In this document: piece after piece, positions 1 through 10,497 of the stretch
Numbering within the stretch: position 1 is the first letter of the stretch
How the letters are laid out: every line of letters begins with the position of its first letter
NCBI RefSeq assembly: GCF_042242105.1
Contig: NC_092022.1
Coordinates: 10,784,001 to 10,848,000 of the forward strand
From: Pempheris klunzingeri
Taxonomy: Eukaryota; Chordata; Actinopteri; Acropomatiformes; Pempheridae
DNA length: 64,000 bases
Reading direction: 5' to 3'
Program-made: the position numbers and the translations under genes
The notes under the pieces: model-generated
Told to the model about the DNA's origin: nothing
What the model saw: the letters and a program-made list of their open reading frames with translations, nothing else
Database searches by the model: none

Positions 1-1024
1 AGAAGAGCTGTGACAGCCTTATTCAGATGTGTCAGAGTTCCTTTAATTTACAGACCTCATCTTTTGCCTGAGATCTTCTGATAACAAAATAACAGAGCCG
101 GTTTCAGCTGCATGAAACCTTTCACATAGATTACACAGTTAACAGCTGAACATTCATTGCAGAGATTGAAAAAGATTGAAAAATAGTTTAGAAAACCTTC
201 TGTGTGTGCTTAAACGTTTGCACATATAAAAACTGTCCTTGCATACATGCCTAGCAAGATAAAAATACATTTAAAGCAGAGGATGAGTCAGAACAGAGAC
301 AAAACACCAGCCACCATGCTAGCTTCACTGAGCTGTGGGTGAAGAAGGGCATTATGGCCAGTGTCTGGGTGGCTGTTTGGGGGGTCGTGCTCTGTGCCCA
401 GGCCCTCAGGGCACCAGTAGCAGGATGGGCCCAAGCATCCGCTGAGAGGATGACCCCAGCTATCCCTGTGGAGTTTGGCTTGTACAGCTGTATCTGATTG
501 GACAGGAACAAAGGGCTGCACTGCACCGGGGGGTTTGGCATTCAGCAGATATAAGAACTGATCCTCTTAGACAAGAATCACCACTCCTATATTTTCACTA
601 ATAGCTTACAATTGTGTCAATCTGTATTTCCCTCACTGAGAATGATGGGAAAAGGGTTTAATGGAGCACCGGTCTAAACACGCAAAATTTTGTTGTTTTG
701 TGTTTCTGCCTGGCAGGCATGATTGCTGTTAAAAGTATAACTAAACTTGACAATTTACTAGCAATACTAATGTTAATGTACATTTTCAGACTTTTTGAGT
801 AACATGCCTTCAAAGTGAGTCCTTGTATTGTTCAAATAATTAAATTCATATATGAAAAATCACTGTAAGAGAATTGGTTTTGTTGTTCAGTGTGGTCCCT
901 GCTTCTAGTGGTCTGCTGAAATGTTTAAATGCAAATTGGACCCCAAACCTTTATTGTTTTTTTAAAACATATTTCTCTAACAAATTAAATTACTTGTCTG
1001 ATTGTAGGAATTATGGTTACACAC

Positions 1025-1085
<61 letters not shown>

Positions 1086-2861
1086 AGGCCTGAAAAAAAA
1101 AAATCACCACTGAGTAGTAGCTATATCCTGGAGAATTCACACTTTGACTCATTTGTAAAACCTCTTGCATATCATAGCCCAACAAATCCTTCTGACACCA
1201 CTGATAGCAGCAGAGAAATATGAGCACGTTAAATTGGTTATAATTCCTGCAACTGTCACCCCTTCCCTCGACTGAACTCGCAAAAACTGACTGATATATT
1301 GTGAGGCGCTACGAAAAAATCGTGTTGTTCCGTGTTGGACTTTCATAAGTATTTATCCAGAATATAGCTGACAGGTTTCTTCCAAAAAATGTGAGAAAGC
1401 TGGTAGGCTACCGGAGACCTCCTGTGCGTCAGGAGTTTTCTCAGTTGATGCGCTGGAGACGGAGGCCGCTGCCAAAGCCGCAGGTCCTGTCTGGAGCCTC
1501 AGGATTACAGACCTGAGTGTGAGGGTGTCTGTCTGTGTGTCTGTCACTGTGCCAGAGAAACCATACAGACTGTCACATACACGGATGTCGACGCTGCGAC
1601 CTGAACGAAGGAAACTGATCACCAATATCTCAATGAAAGTCAACCGTGATTTCAGAAGGTTTCCCCAATCCGTAGACCATGTTAGTAGATTTATAGCTAT
1701 AGGCTCAACTGTGGATTTACAATCAAGTAAAATGTTGTCTGTGTCTGGTAAGTAATATTCCGTAAAATGAAAAAAAAAAAAAGGTTTAAAAAAAGGGTTA
1801 TTCCACTGAACTTTTAAACATGAAGAGTGGGCTATTTTGCGATCTTGTGGGCTATAATTATAATTCAAGATTGATGTGAATACAAACTTAGAGATAATAT
1901 CACTTATTTAATATTTCGTTTAACTATTGGTTCCTAATTTATTTAATCTTAATTTCTGTCACTGCAGTCAACATTTTGACACTGAAGAGTGAATATCTCA
2001 TGTCAGCTCTTCGTCCTAAAATAATTAGTGAAAATCACAGTTCAGATAATGCATTTCTTAAAATAAAAAATAAAATAAAATACATATATACATATATAAC
2101 CGTCGTTCGTATTCTCGCTCCAATTTATAACTACGACATTGAAAGATGAAAAATGTGAGATGATGTGGGAATTTCCAGTCCTCCAGTCAAGAATCAGAAA
2201 ATGAACTCGTTTAAATCACCAGTGAAAACGATCTCACATCTCCGCAAAAATAACAGCATAATTAATCCACACTGAGATGTAACCAATGGGTGGTTTACAC
2301 GCCTGAAATATGTTGTTTCCACTCAATGATCTGCTTTTGTTCACAATGATACAAACGATAAAAAACAGAAACTAATGTAACTAAAATAATGTTTATTGAA
2401 ACAACTGTAAGTTTTGTGCACAGTTTAAACACCCGTTTATTAGTTAATCCATGCCTGTATATTCCAGTTTAATAACAAACAAAATGTATAGGTCTATATT
2501 CGCCTATTTCACTGTATTTAACACGGAACAACCAGATTTTACGTTTTAACATAAACAATAAAAATAATTTAAGCATTACCTTAATTTGTTAAATGCTAAT
2601 AACAGATACACAAATAAATGCACAATAACTAATCTAATTTCCCCATCATTACACCATGATTAACTTAATTTTCTACTCTATTTCTAATTGATTTTTATTA
2701 AGGTGTATCTTTGAGTAGCCAAAGTGTGCACTATTGTTGATCATGGATGCATTACACGACTTTAAGGCCTTAAAATACTTGCATGTACATGACTGACAGG
2801 TGAGACAGGATGAACACAGGTGCTCCATGTCTCGATCCCACGGACACTTTTAATCTACTCA
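1..2861. other. Intergenic or unresolved DNA, no gene recognised
   Basis: No open frame here resembles a protein family I know. Two stretches stand out from the AT-rich background. At about 288-541 the minus strand is open in two frames. At about 1390-1756 the DNA is more CpG-rich and open on both strands. Neither gave a recognisable product. By human synteny the gene 5' of ALX3 could be SLC6A17 in the opposite orientation, but none of its conserved transporter sequence is visible in this window. Confidence 0.5.
1025..1085. repeat. (CTAT)n microsatellite
   Basis: About fifteen perfect tandem CTAT units. It explains the repetitive Leu-Ser-Ile-Tyr reading seen in the plus-strand frame across it, which is not a gene. 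Confidence 0.97.
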
Positions 2862-2962
2862 CCGAAGCGGCTGCAGGACAGAAGGACACCGAGGAGGCTC
2901 CTGTCCTCTGCATCTTCATAATCAAAGCCCCATGATCTTCTGTCTGACTGCTGACATCCTGT
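2862..2962 (-). other. Orphan exon-like segment, minus strand
   Basis: Read on the minus strand, this 101-base segment is preceded by a pyrimidine/AG acceptor (aattacag) and followed by a good donor (gtgagtag). One frame is open through it, starting DVSSQTEDHG and ending CPAAAS. It lies about 600 bases downstream, in minus-strand direction, of a CpG-rich block that could be a promoter. It may be a 5' exon of a gene running left out of the window. No product is recognised, and chance splice signals are common. Confidence 0.25.
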
Positions 2963-3480
2963 AATTTAATCCGAGCCCCGGGTCACGAGCAAAACAAACA
3001 AACAAAACAGCATCAATAAGATTATAGCTAACACTCAACACTGAAGCCATCCAAGTTTAGCTCGTTAGCTTACATTAGCCTACTTTCCCCCTAAATATCA
3101 GATGTAAGCTAATTCATTACCTCAGCCTGCACCTTGGCCAATAATGGTCAAGTAACTGAGGTTATATGTTATAAAAATAAACCTGGGCTGTGTTTCCACC
3201 TCAAGGAAATAACTTTTATTGACCATTCCTAATCTAATGTTTTTATATTTTAACCTGCGACAACACAGATGACGACTAGCTAGCTTGTTTTTGACGTCAA
3301 TATCTTAAGTCACCTAAAATAGACTACGCAAATAAATTACATAAATTATAGCCTTATTAATTTTAACAATAAAAAACACATTTAATATTTATCCACATAT
3401 GCTAACAGTTAACAAACTTAATGACCTACATTTGTTTTAAAGGAAATTACAGGAATTTGCAGGCTAGTTTTTAGCCTACT

Positions 3481-3766
3481 CCGTTACGCATGCGTCACTG
3501 CGCACAGGGGCCTCCTCGTCAACGGTTCCCCGTCCGCTTTAAAATACACCGAGTTTGGGATTATTTATTTTTAGCTCTGGCTTGTGTCTGTGAATCGTTG
3601 CCTTGCTGATACATCCAGATGGTTTTGCTAAGGTGCATGTTTACGGATTCCTGGAGATTGTGAGCAAGGAGCGAGGCTGCACCGGTCTGTCCTTCATTAC
3701 GAGCCAGTCGGAGCAGGAGAGGCATTTATCACGACAGACTGAGCTTTCATAACCCGGTGGTGTTCC

Positions 3767-3768
<2 letters not shown>
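3481..3768. promoter_or_regulatory. CpG-rich block, candidate promoter
   Basis: A GC/CpG-rich patch in AT-rich surroundings. Near 3487-3503 it contains an NRF1-like core (GCATGCG followed by TGCGCA), then an AT-rich TTTAAAATA motif. CpG-dense NRF1-type patches often mark housekeeping or bidirectional promoters in vertebrates. The direction is unknown: the minus-strand exon-like segment at 2862-2962 would fit a leftward transcript. This is inference from composition only. Confidence 0.3.

Positions 3769-3801
<33 letters not shown>
3769..3801. repeat. (CA)n microsatellite
   Basis: Perfect CA dinucleotide run of about 16 units directly beside the CpG-rich block. Confidence 0.95.
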
Positions 3802-3803
<2 letters not shown>

Positions 3804-3860
3804 GGCATTTCTCTCTCTGAGCTACTGTGCCGAGCAAGCCTTCCCATTCAGCTCTCAGTG

Positions 3861-6814
3861 AGCAATATAAAAGAGGTTAAGTGGTCATTTTAAGCTGCTA
3901 AAATGTCAGGGCTTAAGCTAGCACCTGTATGGAGCCCCCAGCTTGTTGCTATGACGACCCCAGTCAGTGCAACGTTGTTAGAGCAGTTAGCTAGAAATTA
4001 TTTCTTTTTTTCGTCTGCATAAAACTGCCTCCAAGGTCTCACTCTACTGAGAAATAAAATGCTCAAAGGGAAAAACAGTCGTATTGAATCGGCACTTTGC
4101 AGTTTTCATTAACTGTGTCCTGTGGCCTTTATAGTAGTTCTGTCTTTGATTTGAACTCAGCTTCCTATTGCTGCTACATGCTCTTTAAAACTACAGTAAC
4201 AAAGCAGCACACAGCATGTGTTTCAGCAAATAATCGTTTATGATAAGTCAACCATAGGAAACATATGTCCAAATTTTAATTAAAAAATGGTGCAGTGCTT
4301 GTCATTGTTTGTCTGTCTACACTGTCAAACATCAGGGCCCTTTGGTTTTAAGGGCACCAGGGTTTTCATGATCTTTCCAGCAGTGTAATGAATGGAAAAG
4401 CTTTTCCTTTTCAATGTTTTATGCTCTTGCAGAGCAGTGCGGAAAATAATGTTTGTACAGTAAACGTCTAAGCAAAACAATACCATCTACCATCTATTTT
4501 GAGAAACTATGGTCTTTTTTTCTGACAGAAATGTACCCAGCTCATCTTATGTGTTGTGGCTGTGGATCTTGACTTGCTGCTAATACTCACTCGGCTCCAG
4601 TGTGCTCCATGACGCCTCATACGAGGTCAGACAGAGGACAGCAACCCTACTTCCCATTTCTCTTCGAAACCTCAACCCCCATCGCCATAGCAGACCAGTT
4701 TAAGCTTCCCAGAATGCACCTCTCCAGCCGGCTGACCCTGGGGTCGGCAGCTGTCAATCACGCCCTCAGCTGGCTGTGCAGCTTCTGGACATAGACTGGA
4801 GGATGTGAGAGAGGCCTCTGAGAGGAGCCCTGGCTCTGCATATTGGATCATCTCTGTGCATTCATGGCGGGTAATTAAATTAGCTATCCTTCTCCTATTC
4901 TAATGCAAACCTCAGGTTGAATCGCCACCCTGTACGTGAGAGGAAAAGCCCCAGGCAGTGATAGCCAGACAAAGACAGCCAACTTGTATGAAGTACAGAG
5001 TTGTACTTCATGCTAGCTGGCTGTCCATGTTGATGTTCATCTGGCAGGTCGATGCTAATAACGTCTCCATCTACATGCTGCTGGACGATTACACAGATTG
5101 CGAAGTGAAAAATCAGATCTTTGATTACACACATGACAGAAAGCATTCAATATCATACCATTATATTAATTAGAAAATAACAAAAAAGTTTTATGTGATA
5201 TAGATTATTGACTGATTATTTCATTCATTTGATTACAGTTGTGCCTGTGTGTATGTGCCATTGTTTGTGTATGTGTGTGTGTGTGTCAGAGAGAGGATGT
5301 AAGGTGTAACAGGGTGTGACAAAGCCCTGCAGACTGACAGCCAGGCCGAGAGGATGTAGTGGAGGAAGGGGTGGAAGTGTCTCTCTAGCCCGAAGGCTGC
5401 CGGGTGCGCGGTGAGAGTGCAGGGTCACCTTTATCCACGCTGTCTGTGCCCAGAGCCGGGAGGCGGTGGGGGGAGACCTGGTACTCCCAACAGACTGAAC
5501 TGATTTCCTGTGCAGGGTCATGCCCAGGACAGGCTTGGGGGACAAGGGTTTAGGACCACGGGGAGCAGCGAGCGGAGCTGCTCATGGTATGGATAGCAAG
5601 TTGATGCTTTTTCTGCCATTTCCCTGCTTTCACCCACGGCCTCTTTCCCTGCAAATGGGTGAAGATAAAATGCACACATCTTTGTCCGTCGTAGGATTTA
5701 GTCATAATCTAACATAATGTGCTTATTTTATAAAGCACAATGCTCTGGTTTGTTTGAAGTGGCAGAGATTTTAATGTCTATTTTGCCCTGAACCTTGGAC
5801 TTTTCAGCACATGAATGAATCGGCTCCCCTCCTCAAGCGTAATAAAGCAAGCCACAGAACACAGACGTCCACACAGACGCATAGGAGAGTTTGATTCCTC
5901 AGCAGCTAGAACATACCCATAATCCTCTACATCTTATGCTCTCTTGATGCAGCGTTCATATAAACACTGTTACCTGCGGCGGCTCTGAGATCATAGAGCA
6001 GACGTCCTTCCTCTTGCCCACATTTCTGGAATGCATTTACTCAGCTGGATTCGTGAATTCAAGAGTGCTCTGCTGCCCCAGGCTACAGAGGACATGCTTG
6101 TCACGAGATTTGAGAAACATATCCATGTCCCCTTGTGCGTACATCTTAAAACCTATACTCCCCTCTAACAGAATTATGAGGTTTTTAACGGTGGTCCGGC
6201 AGACAGTTTTATATATGCTGGCAGCTACACCTAGGCTGAAGTTTGTGGGGATGAATACACTCATGAGTGTGGGAGGGTAAAAGGTGGCACTGTGGTTGTG
6301 ATTAACATGTTTTAGCCCCTATGCTCTACTGACCTAAACATGTTAATCTAAGTCATGTTACACATAAATGTCATTAGGCCTTATATCTAAGGTCACTAAT
6401 CATTTTAAACTTAAGGGAGCTCTTCCGTTCCATACAAGCAGCCACGTCTTTGGAATTTGTGTCTAGATCAAGACTGGAATTTTCATTTTGTTCATGAGTA
6501 CACTTTTATGAATCTCTTGGTAAAGAGAGGACTGTTTTTTTTAGAGTATTATCTGCATGTTGGAGTAAGAATTAGATTGTTATTAGAGTTAGAAATGTTT
6601 TCCTGCTGGTTTATTAATGTCTGCATGAATGGTTGCGCTCAGCTTTTCTCTATTTGTCATTTATGTTCTGTTCTGAGTCAGACTTTGTACAAACAATAAT
6701 TCAAGCAGGAACTTGAGCTCACTTGGAGCCATCGTTCACATGCCATGTCAACTCTATAGTTCTTTCTTCCTGGACTTGGATCTGTAACATGTACTGTGGA
6801 CACTTTGATATTTC
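3861..6814. other. Intergenic DNA upstream of alx3
   Basis: No recognisable coding exon. The stretch at about 4600-4890 is less AT-rich and ends with a palindromic homeodomain site of the P3 type (TAATTAAATTA, 4872-4882), so it is a candidate conserved non-coding element. At about 5280-5590 there is another GC-richer patch with no convincing exon. Most of the rest is AT-rich. Confidence 0.5.
4872..4882. promoter_or_regulatory. P3-type homeodomain palindrome
   Basis: TAAT-TAA-ATTA matches the TAAT(N3)ATTA site bound by dimers of paired-class homeodomain proteins with Gln50, the class to which Alx3 belongs. It lies about 4 kb upstream of the alx3 start. Occupancy is inference, and such AT-only motifs also arise by chance. 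Confidence 0.3.
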
Positions 6815-6972
6815 AGAACTCAAAATGGAATCAAATGGGGCTCATGAGGCCTCTCAGCCCAAATGGACCCCATGTTTACACACTTGTCCATCAGCTGAGC
6901 GGTGTGCGGCCTCAGGTATCCAGAGAGATGGTGAGATGTCCCCAAAAACCAACGGTACCGTGTCTGAACCTG
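6815..6972 (+). other. Unassigned exon-like open segment
   Basis: Flanked by a plausible acceptor (gatatttcag) and a strong donor (gtaagtgc). An in-frame ATG near the 5' end begins MESNGAHEASQPKW and the frame stays open to the donor. The peptide matches no family I recognise. It lies 2 kb upstream of alx3 on the same strand, so it could be a 5' exon of a longer transcript or simply chance. Confidence 0.15.
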
Positions 6973-8597
6973 GTAAGTGCACTGTGTTTAGACATGGTTT
7001 GTCTAGATGGGAGATAACATGTCAGTATCAAAAGCCTTTTATCTTACTGCTGAGTCTAACTCTTTCTGAGGATATTCAGTCAGTTTTGAGCTGCATGTTA
7101 AAAATTAATAACACATCTCGTGCTCTGTGCCGTGGAAGAGGCATATTTTTCTGCTTTTATTTTAGACATTGTTATTATTTTTATATTTGCTCCCATCAAA
7201 ACAGTTGTCATGTGACTTCAAGTAAAAATCCCACAAAGATTTTAAAAAGATATATTGCTTTATGTTGTATTAATTAAAACTGTATTTCAGTGCTGGCTGA
7301 GACATGTTATGACCTTCACGACTCTTGTTTTGCTGTTTCCATCATTTCTAAAAGACATTCAGTATTATTTAGTGCAACCACAGGAAATCAGCACCACAGT
7401 TTAGAGTTGAACGACAAAGAAACGACGAGGTGAATTACTGCATTTGTCGGGCAGAGACGTCGATTATGTGCAGTAACAAAAATAGTACTTTGTTTTTAAT
7501 CTGATCACCATGTTAATGATAAAATATCTTTTGGGCCTACATCTGGTTTTCGGGGATGTTGCGTTTTTCTGCCGATGGATTAAATCCTTTGTTTTAAAAG
7601 CCTAATGACGCTCCGGCTGTACAGTTCTTATATATAACAATAATATAACAATACTTAGATATCAGCCTATGAAATACAAAATCTCACAAGGTAGCTCTAT
7701 ATATTTTTATTATAAATTCGATATAATTATAAAGTGTATATTTTTCATACATATTTTGATGCATACCAGCACATTTCCAACGAAAATCTTTCTTTAGTCT
7801 GAAAGAAAAATAAACAAAGCCAGCGGGGAAAATATTACAATGAGTAGACGGTTAAATGAATGACCTCAATTAATTTTCATATTTTCTTCATATTCAGTAG
7901 AAGGACGATGTGTGCTTAAGCATTTGTGTTTAATTTATTTTCCAAATTTATTTGGCTCCGGTAGTCTTTTGAACTGATTTTCACATTCTTTGTAATCGCT
8001 TTAGTCATTTTTCTTTAACAGGAGCCTTTTTAATGGCCAGAAATTTGTGTCACACATGCAGTATGCGTGTTTTTGTGTGACATGCAGGCAATTGGTGTCG
8101 TCGCTTTTCTGTTTTAGCAGCAGTAAGACACACGTGTACATTGACAGTAGAGTGACGCATCGAAATCTAATGGGGAAAAAACAAATATATGGTCTTTTAA
8201 ATAGGTTGAACATTTTATCTGGCACGCGGAACTGTTTAGTGAATGAGATGAAGTCAGTCTGACACAGTGGGCTAAATTAAAAGAAGACACGTAGTCCCTC
8301 TCGTTATGCCCGCCTGTGTAAGATAAAGTAAAAAATAAGTATAGAAAAAAAGTAAAAACAACACGATAAAACAAGCCTCAAAAACAAATAACTTTCCATC
8401 AGTAAAAAGTGTGTGTATGTTTTTATTTCTCTCAGTAAACCGCTGTGCGTGTCTGCTGTCTGCCTGTGCTGTCCTGCTTCATTTGGTGATTAGGCCCATA
8501 ACAATATATGAAATAGGAATTAAATGGTTAATTGAAGGGATACAAACCACACGTGATTGAATTTTTGGCGGATTATATCAGACTGCTGGATGCTGTA

Positions 8598-8599
<2 letters not shown>
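6973..8599. other. AT-rich intergenic DNA, nothing recognised
   Basis: Stop-rich in all frames, with no recognisable exon, RNA gene or transposon. Confidence 0.5.
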
Positions 8600-8663
<64 letters not shown>

Positions 8664-8670
8664 CCTCTCT

Positions 8671-8747
<77 letters not shown>

Positions 8748-8789
8748 CCTCTCTCTCTTTCACTCCTCTCTCTCACACACACACACACG
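8600..8789. repeat. Compound (CA)n/(CT)n/(CA)n microsatellite
   Basis: A long CA run (to about 8660), a short interruption, a CT run (about 8673-8709), a second CA run (to about 8746), then shorter CT and CA blocks. It ends about 150 bases before the alx3 start codon, so it lies in the promoter or 5'UTR. The Cys/Val and Arg/Glu runs in open frames across it are low-complexity artefacts. Confidence 0.95.
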
Positions 8790-8943
8790 CAGTCCAATTC
8801 CGGTTTCACGGGTCTTTGTTTCTGATCTGTTAAATCCCACCCACTTGACATGAACACAGAAGAGAAAAAAAATCCCTCACTCGGGCGCCCACTCGATCAA
8901 CGCCCAGTCGCTGTTGTCTCTGCTGCCTGCTGGACTCCTAAAG

Positions 8944-10458
8944 ATGGACACTGAGAGCTGTTTGCCTTTCTCTTCGCAGACCAGCAGGAGGACGCCAGAA
9001 AACTCTCCGAGGCTGGAGCACGGCGGCTCCGGCTCCTTTCTGCCCTGCGATGAGCTGCAGAAACCCTCGCACCTTCCTCCTCCTCTTCCTCACCGTCTCA
9101 GCCTGCGCGGGGATCTGTACGCCGCCGCCATGGGGAGGTTCGGTGATGCTGCGGCGGACTTTACGCTCGGCGCTGCTGCTGCGAACCAGCCCGGCTCACC
9201 GTCCAAACACGGCAAGTTCTTGGACAGTATAAGCCAGGATCAAAAGGGGACAGCGATAAGTGGCAAGCCGGCGTTTTATGAGAACAACGCGGAAGGTAAG
9301 TTTTTGGGACTTTGTGTGTTAGAAAAGAAAAGACATAAAATTTGAGAAAAAAAAACAGAAGAGGAACTGAAGTAAGAGGTAAAAGTTGGAGCAACAAGTT
9401 CTTCACAACTACTAGTAATAATACCGATGACCTTTGTGTCTCAGCTTTGCATGAAAATAACGCACAATTTTTGACAGGATTTTAGTAAGACACTTAAGAT
9501 GCATAAAAAAACTATTTATTTATTAAACGATTTATTTAGTGCAGTCCATGCACAGTGAAGACAGTTCTTGCATCAGCATTTTTTTTTTTTTTTTTCCAAT
9601 TTTGACATTTCAAAAATAAAATAATGGTCGGCCATCCTTGCACAGGATACGCAGGAGTAAAATAAAAGAATAAACTCAGCTTTTGGCTTAACTATGAGAA
9701 TAATTCTCTGAGAAATTTAGTACAAAATTAATTTTCCCAAATCTTTGTCAGTAAGACAGTTTTTTGCAGTTTGCTGGCTTTGTAAATGCTTCCTTTCAAC
9801 TAATAATTACATCAAATTGCTACTTGATTTTTACTGGCAATGCAAATGAAGCATGGTCCTGATGGTCGGAAGTTTTCTTCCACTTGACAGTCTTGATGCA
9901 AAGTGAGAGAGGTTAAAGGTCAGTCTGGCAGCAAGCTGGGTGTGTCATTAGGTTTCTAGTCAGCTATCAGCTTTTTAGGCCAACATCCAGCTTAATATTT
10001 CTATGTTGTAGCCCTTTGTTTCCGTCTTTTTATAGTTTCTTATTTTTATGATGTGAAACACATCTGAACTGACTCTGGGTTTTGCAAGCAGACCTGTGCT
10101 TACAGGCTGTCAGACATAATAGCCTGTAAATGTCCATCTTGGGAAGAAAAATAACGACTGTATATGTTGAACCGAAGCCTGAAGAAATGATGTGGTCTTT
10201 CACTTTATTTATTGGTGTTGATGATTCTGCGAAGCAACAGAGGATATGAGCGCTGATAAGGTCTTTGTGATATCTGAGTCCAGAATAATATACAACAGCC
10301 TGATTCATGTCGCTGCCAAAGACAGCCAATAGACTTTTTCACAATTACTTATGATAATGATATCAGCTGTCCTGGCTCAAAGTGGACTTTTATTAAATTC
10401 TGTTTAAATAAGCGAGGGCATGTATGGTTTCCCCATTCCCCTGTCACACACACGCATC

Positions 10459-10497
<39 letters not shown>

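Noticed and set aside
8520-8763. Cys/Val- and Arg/Glu-rich minus-strand frames
   Set aside because: Translations of CA and CT microsatellites.
8914-8943. Upstream start for alx3 at 8914
   Set aside because: The codon is TTG; the ATG at 8944 matches the human N-terminus.
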